Source: an uncultured Oscillospiraceae bacterium (GTDB lineage: Bacteria; Bacillota; Clostridia; Oscillospirales; Oscillospiraceae). Taken from it: DNA of 32,618 nucleotides. Position numbers and translations under genes: made by a program. Shown here one piece after another: positions 22,970 through 30,561 of this stretch. The stretch's first letter is position 1, and every line of letters begins with the position of its first letter. The notes under the pieces are model-generated. The model ran no database searches. It had not been told where the DNA came from and was given only the letters and a program-made list of their open reading frames with translations. Location: assembly GCA_934615645.1 (NCBI GenBank), contig CAKTTR010000017.1, forward strand, positions 1 to 32,618. The letters run 5' to 3'.

Positions 22970-23164
22970 TTACAGACAGAACCACCTCGGAATAATCTCT
23001 ATTCGATTTACGGGGTTGTTGCAGATAATGTTGGTAATTCCCGGCTTGAATATCGGAAAACCTTCTCCCGTAATCGTCTCGTTTTTGAGTGCGGTATCTT
23101 TAAAGCAGATCATTTTCTCACTGTTGATTTCAATATACTTGTCGATGCTTGAAATAAGGCTCAT
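22970..23164 (-). CDS. Small hypothetical protein or gene fragment in the islet
   Basis: 64 residues, AT-rich like the Nudix gene. Sequence includes DKYIEINSEKMICFKDTALK and ends IIPRWFCL. I recognise no family. The ATG at 23164 has no clear ribosome site, so it may be the 3' remnant of a larger gene cut at the islet edge. Confidence 0.35.
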   Translation of the reverse strand: MSLISSIDKYIEINSEKMICFKDTALKNETITGEGFPIFKPGITNIICNNPVNRIEIIPRWFCL

Positions 23165-23191
23165 ACCGCTGAAACAACCGTAAAACGCACA

Positions 23192-23226
23192 AAACCCCGC
23201 CGCAGAATTGCTCTGCAGCGGGGTTT
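23192..23226. terminator. Bidirectional hairpin within the islet
   Basis: A 15-bp stem with one C-A mismatch (23192-23206 with 23212-23226), A-rich before and T-rich after on the plus strand. It has the form of a bidirectional intrinsic terminator. Confidence 0.55.
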
Positions 23227-23279
23227 ACTCATGCGCTGAAACAGCCGGAAAGCCTTATTCCAAGCGGTTTTTGGGCATA

Positions 23280-23317
23280 GAAAAAGCCCACCGTAATTCT
23301 ATCAAAATTACGGTGGA
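23280..23317 (-). terminator. tRNA-Ser terminator; right copy of the hairpin repeat
   Basis: An 11-bp stem (23288-23298 with 23306-23316), followed on the minus strand by CTTTTTC. It lies four bases past the tRNA CCA and matches the left copy at 22009-22038 in 28 of 30 positions. Confidence 0.75.
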
Positions 23318-23321
23318 CTTA

Positions 23322-23413
23322 TGGCGGAGAGGAAGGGATTCGAACCCTTGAGACGCTATTAACGCCTACACGATTTCCAATCGTGCGCCTTCGACCAGCT
23401 CAGCCACCTCTCC
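23322..23413 (-). tRNA. tRNA-Ser (anticodon GGA)
   Basis: Minus strand acceptor stem GGAGAGG (23413-23407) pairs with CCTCTCC, with G discriminator and an encoded CCA (23324-23322). The anticodon loop is TTGGAAA, anticodon GGA, and a long variable arm typical of serine tRNAs is present. The T loop is GGGTTCGAATCCC. Total 92 bases. Confidence 0.96.
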
Positions 23414-23445
23414 AAAGTGGCGCTGCTCTTAAACTCAGCCCGTTT

Positions 23446-23474
23446 ATGATACTGCAAAACGATGGTTTTGTCAA
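23446..23474 (-). promoter_or_regulatory. Sigma-A-type promoter of tRNA-Ser
   Basis: Minus strand perfect TTGACA (23474-23469), a 17-base spacer and TATCAT (23451-23446). Confidence 0.82.
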
Positions 23475-23551
23475 GCATTATTTCCACTTTTCTGCAAAAA
23501 TCAAGCCGCAGCAAAATACAGTCCAACGCGTCAACGCGCCGCGGCGCAGCC

Positions 23552-24925
23552 TCAGCCCGCGTCCATTGCGGCGGCGCAGGCCTGCAGGACGGCGGCGGCG
23601 ATGGGCGCGCAGGTCGCGCTGCCGGAGCCGCCGTGCTCCACGGCGACGAGAAACGCCAGAGGGTACGCATCATCCTGCACAAACCCGGCAAACATGGCGT
23701 TCGGCGTCTGGTCGCCGCCGACCTCCGCGGTGCCGGATTTGGCGCAGACCGTCAGGCTGCCAAATTGCCCCGCGCCGTAGATCGTCTCGACGTTGTTGCG
23801 CATCATCTGCGCCAGGCGCTGGGTCGTCTCCGGCTTCAAGCCGTAATCCAGCGTTTTTTGCGACGCCGTATAGGCCGTATGGTCGCCCAGGGTGATCTCG
23901 CTGACATAATACGGCGACGCCGTCTTGCCGCCTGCGGCGATGGCGCCCATAAGCGTCATATACTGGCAGGCGTTGATCTGGTCATTGTGCTGGCCGATGC
24001 CCGCCCAGGCCAGGTCGCCCTGGGTGGCGCCCGCCAGGTCCAGATTGCCCGCGGCCGTCGTCAGCCCGTCAAATTGCAGCGATGTGGTGATGCCCAGCTT
24101 CTCGGCGTAGGTCTCCATGGTCTGGATGCCCAGCTGCTGGGCGATCTGCCCAAAGGCGCAGTTGCAGGACTGGGCCAGGGCCTGGGTGAAGCCGATCTGC
24201 CCGTGGACACCCTCGCAGGTGATCTTCTGGCCGCCGACCTCGTAGCTGCCCTCGCAGGTAAAGGTCTGGCTGTCGATATCCGAAATATTCTCAATGGCCG
24301 CCGCAGCCGTCACCAGCTTGAAAATAGAGCCGGGAATATACTTGGCATTCAGGAAGCGATTGACATAGACGCCGTCGTACTTGCCCGTCGTGTCCCCCGC
24401 CACGTCTGGAACATTGTCCGGGTCATACGTCGGGGAGGTCACGCTGCACAGGATCTCGCCGGTCTTGTAGTTATAGACGCCGATCGTCCCGGCGCGGCCC
24501 GCCAGCAGCTGCAGCGCCAGCGCCTGCACATCGGCGTCGATGGTCATCGTCATCCGGCCCGTCCCGGCCTTGGCGCTGCTGACGCCGGTGATGCGGCTGT
24601 AGCCGATCATCCGGCTGGCGTAGTGATCCAGCAGCGGCGACGGGATATAGCCGTCCCGGTCGCCCAGCAGATGGATCGTCGCGGCGCGGACCTGGGCATC
24701 GGCGTCATAGGCGCGGCCATCTGTAGAATCCAGCAGCGTCTGCCCGGCGCGATCGAGGACAACGCCAGTGTTCAGATTCGACCCGGTATACAGGTGCGGA
24801 CTGCCGGGATAAGTCACCCACTGCCCCGCGTCCACGACATACCGGACGCAGAATAGTGCCAGCCCCGCCAGCAGGGCAAACGCCAGCACCAGCGCAAATG
24901 CGCTGCGTTTGGACACTCTATTCAT
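23552..24925 (-). CDS. Class B penicillin-binding protein (transpeptidase)
   Basis: Cross-links peptidoglycan outside the membrane. The start ATG 24925 lies behind GGGAGGCGG and overlaps the end of the FtsW-like gene by eight bases; the protein has 457 residues. One N-terminal transmembrane helix is seen (residues 8-30). The active-site motifs are in order: SxxK in PGSIFKL (S200, K203), SxN in SCN (253-255) and KSGTAE (396-401) in the KTG position. It is short, with a reduced N-terminal domain. Pairing with a SEDS glycosyltransferase is the standard partnership for elongation, division or spore wall synthesis. The exact PBP subtype is unclear. Confidence 0.94.
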   Translation of the reverse strand: MNRVSKRSAFALVLAFALLAGLALFCVRYVVDAGQWVTYPGSPHLYTGSNLNTGVVLDRAGQTLLDSTDGRAYDADAQVRAATIHLLGDRDGYIPSPLLDHYASRMIGYSRITGVSSAKAGTGRMTMTIDADVQALALQLLAGRAGTIGVYNYKTGEILCSVTSPTYDPDNVPDVAGDTTGKYDGVYVNRFLNAKYIPGSIFKLVTAAAAIENISDIDSQTFTCEGSYEVGGQKITCEGVHGQIGFTQALAQSCNCAFGQIAQQLGIQTMETYAEKLGITTSLQFDGLTTAAGNLDLAGATQGDLAWAGIGQHNDQINACQYMTLMGAIAAGGKTASPYYVSEITLGDHTAYTASQKTLDYGLKPETTQRLAQMMRNNVETIYGAGQFGSLTVCAKSGTAEVGGDQTPNAMFAGFVQDDAYPLAFLVAVEHGGSGSATCAPIAAAVLQACAAAMDAG

Positions 24926-26831
24926 AATCTCCGCCTCCCTCCGGGCCGCCGTAACCGGCGTCGTAGCCGTCGTAGGCATCGTCATAGCCGTAGCCATCGT
25001 CGTAGGCGCTGTCGTAGCCGTCGCCATAGGCATCGCCGTAGTTGTCGTCATAGGATGCGTTCTCGGCGGACTCCGCCTCCTCCGCTTCTGCCCGCAGCTC
25101 CTTCTGGGAGGTCAGGCGGATGGCGAAGCTGGCGTTCTGTCGGGTATCGGCCGCCTTGATAAAGGCAAGCAGCCCCCAGGCGGACATCATGCTTGAGCCG
25201 CCGTTGGAGACGAACGGGAACGTCACGCCCGTCAGCGGCAGGATATCCACCGTGCCGAACACATTGAGGATCGTCTGCGTCATCAAAATCGTCACCGCGG
25301 CGCAGGCGCTGATATTATAAAAGCTGCTGCGCCCCAGCGACGCCGAGCGGACGACGAACGCCGCCAGCGTGACGATGGCCAGCACCATCATGACCGCCAC
25401 CAGCAGCCCCCATTCCTCCGAGACAAAGCCAAAGACCAGGTCCGTATCCGACGCGGCGACGTATTTGAGCCACCCGTTGCCCAGCCCCAGGCCAAACAGG
25501 CCGCCGGAGGCGATGACCATCATGGCCCGGGTCTGCTGGTAGCCCGTCGTCGCGGCGTACTCCCAGACATGGCCCCAGGCGGCAAAGCGCTTGGCGATAT
25601 ATGGCTTGAACCGCAGCGCCAGCACCCCGGCAAACCCCGTCCCGGCGCAGATCAGCGACAGCGTCGCAAAGCTGCCGGACCGCAGGAACGCGATGACCAG
25701 GAAGGCGACAAAGAAGATCAGCGCCGTGCCGAAGTCGTTCATCAAGACCAGGCACAGGCAGACAAAGCCGGAATAGCCGATGAACAGGATCAGGTTCCGC
25801 TTCGTCACGATCCGCTCCATGGTGGAAGCGCCGGCGAAGATAAAGCAGATCTTCACCAGCTCCGACGGCTGGAACGAGATGCCGCCCAGGGAGATCCAGT
25901 TTTTCGCGCCGAATTTCTCCGTGCCGAAGACCAGGTTGAACAGCAGCAGCGCCACACCGGCCGCGGCGGCGATATAGCGGATTTTCTTCGCCCGCTCCAG
26001 GTCCCGCAGGGCCCAGCCGATGAACAGGAACAGGAAGATGCCCATGACGGACGCCGCCAGCTGCTTATAGATCGAATCCGGCACCTTGGACGCCACGATG
26101 GCAAGGCCGATGGTCGAGAGCAAAAACGCGATGGTCTCCGCTTCGAATCCGTGCCGCCGGGCGAATTTCATCGTCAAAAACAGCAGCCATTGCAGACAGA
26201 TCAGGATCAAAAAGCCGAAGCAGACGCTGCCGATATAATCGGGGCCCACCGTCGTGACCAGCTGCAGCAGGGCAAGCAGCTGCAGCAGCGTCAGCAAAAC
26301 CAGCGACAGCCCCGGCGAGATCGTATGCCCGGCCTTCGTCCGGCCCGCCGCCTGCCGCGCCTGCTCCCGCTTGGAATTGGGCACCAGCCGCAGCTCCAGA
26401 TCCCCCAGGGTGATGACGTCGTTTTCATCAATGGCGACGATCTCCGTCTGCCGCCCGTTGACGCGAACGCCGCCGCGGCTGCCGATGTCGGAGATGGTCC
26501 AGCTGCCGTCGTCATAGCGGGTCAAAACCGCGTGGCTCTTGGCGATGGACGGCGTATCAATAACGATATCGCTGCCCCGCGCCCGGCCGATGACATTTTC
26601 CCAATGCGTCACCGGCAGCTCCTGGCCGCCGGGCAGAACGAGCCACGCCCAGATCTCCGGCTCCTTGCGGAACGTCAGCAGCGAGATGGCGCACCGCAGC
26701 AGCACGAAAAACACCAGCACCGGCAGCAGATACCGCACGACGGAGCCGAAAAGCTGCACGAATTGGTCATTGCCCCGCAGCTCCTCTAAAAAGCCGGTGC
26801 ATTGGTTCAGAATCTCTGTAAATTTTTCCAT
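24918..26831 (-). CDS. FHA-domain fused FtsW/RodA/SpoVE-family glycosyltransferase
   Basis: 637 residues from ATG 26831 behind GGGAGGGACTC. An N-terminal membrane helix (about 30-50) is followed by an FHA domain (about 75-155: VIGRARGSDIVID, SIAKSHAVL, ISDIGSRGGVRVNGR), then a ten-helix SEDS region with KNWISLGGISFQPSELVKI, LMNDFGTALIF and TGVTFPFVSNGGSSMM. SEDS proteins polymerise glycan from lipid II; the FHA domain would bind phosphothreonine, linking it to a PASTA-type kinase (inference). The C-terminal 50 residues are a low-complexity Tyr/Asp/Gly tail (SYDDNYGDAYGDGYD), unusual for the family. Translationally coupled to the PBP. Confidence 0.94.
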   Translation of the reverse strand: MEKFTEILNQCTGFLEELRGNDQFVQLFGSVVRYLLPVLVFFVLLRCAISLLTFRKEPEIWAWLVLPGGQELPVTHWENVIGRARGSDIVIDTPSIAKSHAVLTRYDDGSWTISDIGSRGGVRVNGRQTEIVAIDENDVITLGDLELRLVPNSKREQARQAAGRTKAGHTISPGLSLVLLTLLQLLALLQLVTTVGPDYIGSVCFGFLILICLQWLLFLTMKFARRHGFEAETIAFLLSTIGLAIVASKVPDSIYKQLAASVMGIFLFLFIGWALRDLERAKKIRYIAAAAGVALLLFNLVFGTEKFGAKNWISLGGISFQPSELVKICFIFAGASTMERIVTKRNLILFIGYSGFVCLCLVLMNDFGTALIFFVAFLVIAFLRSGSFATLSLICAGTGFAGVLALRFKPYIAKRFAAWGHVWEYAATTGYQQTRAMMVIASGGLFGLGLGNGWLKYVAASDTDLVFGFVSEEWGLLVAVMMVLAIVTLAAFVVRSASLGRSSFYNISACAAVTILMTQTILNVFGTVDILPLTGVTFPFVSNGGSSMMSAWGLLAFIKAADTRQNASFAIRLTSQKELRAEAEEAESAENASYDDNYGDAYGDGYDSAYDDGYGYDDAYDGYDAGYGGPEGGGDYE

Positions 26832-26882
26832 AGAGTCCCTCCCTTCCGGGGATCCGCGCCGCCAAGTGGGCGGCGGTGAAGC

Positions 26883-26914
26883 AAAAGCCCCCAAGGGCCG
26901 TCCCTTTGGGGGCT
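26883..26914 (-). terminator. Intrinsic terminator of the AI-2E-family gene
   Basis: A 12-bp stem with one bulge (26886-26897 with 26902-26914) is followed on the minus strand by TTTTGCTTC. A second short GC hairpin (about 26862-26879) lies beyond it. Confidence 0.75.
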
Positions 26915-26988
26915 GATCGGTAAAACCCATGGCAGCCCGCGCTGCCCGGCCTTTTTCTGCGTTCTTTTGCAACTGCTTTCGCAGCGGC

Positions 26989-28359
26989 TCAATCCAGCCC
27001 TGCGAAGTCGCAGTCGAAATCATACTCCGGCTCATCTGCCACGGCAGCGTCCGCCGGGGCAGATTCGATCTCGACCTCGTCGTCAAGGTCCAGCACGGCG
27101 GCGGCCTTCGTCAGATCTGCCGGGGGCGCAGGCTTTTTGACCGGCCGCTCCAGATCGGAGACGCACTTGATCTTACCATAGCAAGCTGTCTGCACCGGGC
27201 GGCCCTTTTTGCAGAGCTTCCGGTTGACCCAGTCGCTGAACAGCGAGTAGAACACCGCAAAAAACGGCACGCCCAGGACCATTCCGGCAAAGCCGAAGAT
27301 CCCGCCTGCCACGGTGATCGAGACCAGGATCCAGAAGCTGGACAGGCCGACGGAGTCGCCCAAAATATGGGGCCCGAGGATATTGCCGTCAAACTGCTGC
27401 AGGCAGAGGACGAAGATCACAAAGTACAGGCACTGCCAGGGGTTGATGAGCAAAATCAGCAGCGCCGACGGCACCAGGCCGATAATCGGGCCGAAGAACG
27501 GAATGATATTCGTCACACCGACGATCGCCGCGATTAGCACCGGGTACGGCAGCTTGAGGATCAGCATCCCAAAATAGCAGAGGATGCCAATGATCAAAGA
27601 GTCAATGAGCTTGCCGACAATAAAGCCGCCGAAGATCTTATTCGTCCGGGTGCAGACGTCAAAGACCCGGTTGCAGCGCTCCTCCCGCAGGAAGGCGACG
27701 GCGATCTTCTTGAGCTGGGCATAGAACGTATCCTTTGACAGCAGCATATACACCGCCGCGACCAGACCGATGAAGAGATTGACCACCGCCCGGACGACGC
27801 TGACGACGCCTGTCGTAATGCTGCGGAAGGCTGCCTCAAGATCGAGGTTTTTCAGCCAGTTCTCTACCCATTTATAGACATCCTCCAGCCGCTCCATGCA
27901 CCAGGCTTCCATATCCGGATTGTCCTGGAAGAGCTTCAGGATCCACTTGCGCAGCTGCTGGTAGTAATTGATGATCGTCTGCGGGTCGAACAGGTTATTT
28001 AAGCTCTCGATGATCTGCGGGACGATCATATAAATCAGCAGATACAAGACCGCCAGCAGCACGATACACGAGACCCCTACACCAACGCCGCGGCTGAGGT
28101 TCCGCTTGGCCCGGGGCGAGAGATCCCGCTCCGCCAGGAGCTTCCCCATGCAAAGCTCCACCCGGACCATAATGGGATTCATCAGATAGGCAAATAGCAA
28201 CCCATACAGGAACGGGGAGATGATAGAGATAAACTTCTGAATGACGGCAAAAAAGCCCTTCAGATTCGTGAAAACGACGAACATAATGATGCTGGCGACG
28301 ATCACGCCCAAAAACGTCAGCCCCCAGGCAACATATTTGTTATTCCGGCGAAATGGCAT
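26989..28359 (-). CDS. AI-2E family (UPF0118) permease
   Basis: 456 residues from ATG 28359 behind AAGGAGGTGGG. About eight transmembrane helices are visible, with the family stretches FLYGLLFAYLMNPIMVRVE, IVGVTNIIPFFGPIIG, QQFDGNILGPHILGDSVGLS and FAGMVLGVPFFAVFYSLF. Family members include autoinducer-2 exporters and sodium/proton antiporters, so the substrate is uncertain. The C-terminal 70 residues are cytoplasmic and end in an acidic Asp/Glu-rich segment. It has its own promoter and terminator. Confidence 0.92.
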   Translation of the reverse strand: MPFRRNNKYVAWGLTFLGVIVASIIMFVVFTNLKGFFAVIQKFISIISPFLYGLLFAYLMNPIMVRVELCMGKLLAERDLSPRAKRNLSRGVGVGVSCIVLLAVLYLLIYMIVPQIIESLNNLFDPQTIINYYQQLRKWILKLFQDNPDMEAWCMERLEDVYKWVENWLKNLDLEAAFRSITTGVVSVVRAVVNLFIGLVAAVYMLLSKDTFYAQLKKIAVAFLREERCNRVFDVCTRTNKIFGGFIVGKLIDSLIIGILCYFGMLILKLPYPVLIAAIVGVTNIIPFFGPIIGLVPSALLILLINPWQCLYFVIFVLCLQQFDGNILGPHILGDSVGLSSFWILVSITVAGGIFGFAGMVLGVPFFAVFYSLFSDWVNRKLCKKGRPVQTACYGKIKCVSDLERPVKKPAPPADLTKAAAVLDLDDEVEIESAPADAAVADEPEYDFDCDFAGLD

Positions 28360-28388
28360 CGTTCTCCCACCTCCTTCCTATCGTTCTT

Positions 28389-28417
28389 ATGGTAACACGT
28401 CCGGCGTTTTCCGTCAA
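28389..28417 (-). promoter_or_regulatory. Sigma-A-type promoter of the AI-2E-family gene
   Basis: Minus strand TTGACG (28417-28412), a 17-base spacer and TACCAT (28394-28389). Confidence 0.6.
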
Positions 28418-28561
28418 GAAAGGCGCGGGGAAATGGTAAATTTTTATCCTATTTTTACACGCGGCATACGGAAGCTGGAATGGGCCTTTGCTTTTGCGCA
28501 AAGCTGTGCTACACTAAAATAGAATTAGAAAAGGCAGGCGCATCGCAAGGAGGCAACGCAT

Positions 28562-29611
28562 ATGGCAAGAGCGGAGACCCAGCGGCTGAAGCTGCTGTAT
28601 TTATACGACTATTTCCACCGCTGCACGGATGAGGACCACCCGGCCAGCATCGCCGCGCTGCAGGCGTATTTAAAAACGCTCCAGATCCCCGCCGAGCGCA
28701 AAACGCTCTACACAGATCTGCAGCTGCTGCAGGAATTTGGGCTGGACCTGGTCCGGGTTCGGGAGGGGCACCACTTCAGCTATTATCTGGGCAGCCGCGC
28801 CTTTGAGCTGCCGGAAGTTCGCCTGCTGGTGGACGCCGTCCAGTCCTCCCGGTTTTTGACGGAGAAAAAATCCGCCGCGCTGATCCGCAAGCTGGCGCAG
28901 CTTTCCAGCGAGCACCAGGCGGGCCTTCTGGCAAGCCAGGTCGTCGTCGCCGGGCGGGTCAAGACGATGGATGAGAGCATCTACTACGCGGTGGACGCGA
29001 TCCAATCGGCCATCGCGGCAGACTGCTGCATCCGCTTTGATTATACAGAATGGGGCCCGGACAAGCAGCGCCACAAGCGGGGCCCGAGCCGCATCGCGAC
29101 GCCCTGGGCGCTGGTCTGGCACGAGGAATACTACTACCTCATCGCCTACACGCAGGCCCACGGTATCACCCACTACCGGGTGGATAAAATGCGCCGCATC
29201 ACTGCCCTGGCAATGCCGCGCCAAGTCCCACCGGAGCTGGCGCAGCTGGACCTGGCCCGCTATGGGCGGCAGGTCTTCGGCATGTTCAATGGGCCGCATA
29301 CGACGGTCAAAATGCAGTTTTCCGCCAGCCTGGTGGGCGTCGTCCTCGACCGGTTCGGAACAGATCTTATGCTTGTCCCCCAGCCGGATGGCAGCTTTAC
29401 CGTGACGACGGAGATCGCCCTCTCGCCGGTGTTCTACAGCTGGATCATCAGCTTCGGCAGCCGGGCAAAAATCCTCGCGCCCCAGAGCGCCATCGACAGC
29501 TGCCAGGCCCTGTGCCAGCAGTGCCTGGCCCAGTATGCCGCGCCGGATGACGCCCCCGGCGATGCCCCGGCGGAGCCGCCGGATAACGCGCCGGAGCCTA
29601 GCTCAGTGTAA
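28562..29611 (+). CDS. WYL-domain transcriptional regulator
   Basis: 349 residues starting after AAGGAGG. The N-terminal 60-70 residues form a winged-helix-like DNA-binding region (RLKLLYLYDYFHRCTDEDHP, ERKTLYTDLQLLQEFGLDLV). The middle carries the WYL domain (PWALVWHEEYYYLIAYTQAH, then HYRVDKMRRI). A WCX-like C-terminal part follows, and the end is a proline- and acid-rich tail (DDAPGDAPAEPPDNAPEPS). WYL proteins sense nucleotides or nucleic acid and control varied genes. A TAAAAT near 28514 may be its -10. Its 3' end overlaps the convergent polysaccharide deacetylase gene by nine bases. Confidence 0.93.
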   Translation: MARAETQRLKLLYLYDYFHRCTDEDHPASIAALQAYLKTLQIPAERKTLYTDLQLLQEFGLDLVRVREGHHFSYYLGSRAFELPEVRLLVDAVQSSRFLTEKKSAALIRKLAQLSSEHQAGLLASQVVVAGRVKTMDESIYYAVDAIQSAIAADCCIRFDYTEWGPDKQRHKRGPSRIATPWALVWHEEYYYLIAYTQAHGITHYRVDKMRRITALAMPRQVPPELAQLDLARYGRQVFGMFNGPHTTVKMQFSASLVGVVLDRFGTDLMLVPQPDGSFTVTTEIALSPVFYSWIISFGSRAKILAPQSAIDSCQALCQQCLAQYAAPDDAPGDAPAEPPDNAPEPSSV

Positions 29612-30340
29612 CAGCGCCTCGAACTGCTCGATCGTGATATCCCGGTGCACAGACGTGCGGCCGATCTCGTATTGGGCGTAGTAATTTTTCGGCCAGTCGA
29701 TATAGCCGAAGCGGTAGTATTTCGCCGCCGCCGTGCAGACCCGCTGATCATAATCGCTGTAGGGGTAGGCGATCACCTGCACGTCCTTTCCGGTGATCTC
29801 CTCCAGCGTGTGCTTGGAAGCCTGGAGCTCCTGGTCCAGCGCCGCGTCGTCCAGGCTGGTCAGGTAGGGATGGGTCACGGTATGGGAGGCAATCTCGACC
29901 AAGCCGCTGTCACTCATCTCGCGGATCTGGTCCGCTGTTAAATGACCAGGTTGTCCAATCGCACTTGTTACAACGGAGATCGTCGCCTTAGCCTGATACT
30001 TTTTCAGCAGCGGAAATAGATTCGTATAATTGTCCTCATAGCCGTCGTCCAGGGTCAGGATAACCTGCTTTTTATTTGTGATTTCATACTGGGAAGCAAA
30101 ACAGAATTCGTATCTCTTGCGGGTCAGCAACTGCAGCTGCTCCTCCAGGTCCGCAGGGCGGACAAAGAGATACTCGTTCTCCTCTGATGTCCCCGCTGGC
30201 AACTTCTCTTCAATGGCATGGTAGGTCAAAACGGTGGGATAGGACTTTGTGCTATAATGCGTTTTATATACCCAGCACAGGGCCGCGAATATTGCAAGCA
30301 GGCAAAGCGCCCATTTGTACTTTTTCAAATAAGCCTTCAT
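29603..30340 (-). CDS. Polysaccharide deacetylase (NodB-homology), membrane-anchored or secreted
   Basis: 245 residues starting seven bases after GGAGG. One N-terminal hydrophobic segment (KYKWALCLLAIFAALCWVYK) anchors or exports it. The NodB domain has the metal/catalytic motif LTLDDGYEDN, SHTVTHPY (His-x3-His metal ligands) and a later YPYSDYD. Such enzymes remove acetyl groups from peptidoglycan or other glycans. The 3' end overlaps the plus-strand WYL gene by nine bases. An inverted repeat with arms 10 bp long lies upstream at 30403-30430. Confidence 0.92.
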   Translation of the reverse strand: MKAYLKKYKWALCLLAIFAALCWVYKTHYSTKSYPTVLTYHAIEEKLPAGTSEENEYLFVRPADLEEQLQLLTRKRYEFCFASQYEITNKKQVILTLDDGYEDNYTNLFPLLKKYQAKATISVVTSAIGQPGHLTADQIREMSDSGLVEIASHTVTHPYLTSLDDAALDQELQASKHTLEEITGKDVQVIAYPYSDYDQRVCTAAAKYYRFGYIDWPKNYYAQYEIGRTSVHRDITIEQFEALLH

Positions 30341-30402
30341 AGCGGGACCTCCGTCATTTTTTGCTGTACTGGTATTCTACCACAAATTGCCGGAAATGGT
30401 AT

Positions 30403-30430
30403 AATTCTTAGCCAATTTTAAGAATTATAA
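30403..30430. promoter_or_regulatory. AT-rich inverted repeat upstream of the deacetylase gene
   Basis: Arms ATAATTCTTA and TAAGAATTAT around an 8-base centre. It lies about 60 bases upstream of the deacetylase start and could be an operator. Between them an extended -10 (TGG-TAGAAT, minus strand) is visible near 30375. Confidence 0.4.
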
Positions 30431-30485
30431 ACAAAAATCTTCTGTTTTTCGACAAATTTTGTGCTCTGCGTCTCTGGCAGAGCAC

Positions 30486-30526
30486 AAAAAAAGCGGCTGC
30501 CCATGCTTATGGGGCAGCCGCTTTGT
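30486..30526 (-). terminator. Intrinsic terminator of the D-aminoacylase gene
   Basis: A 12-bp stem (about 30490-30501 with 30512-30523) is followed on the minus strand by seven T. A second perfect hairpin with TGTGCTCTGC arms follows (about 30460-30486) and could serve as a backup. Confidence 0.87.
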
Positions 30527-30561
30527 ATCGTTTACTATTTCCTTGTGTTTCCCGCGTACGC

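Noticed and set aside
26832..27086. N-terminal extension of the FHA-FtsW protein
   Set aside because: It translates the terminator and intergenic hairpins of the next gene; the ATG at 26831 has a strong ribosome site.
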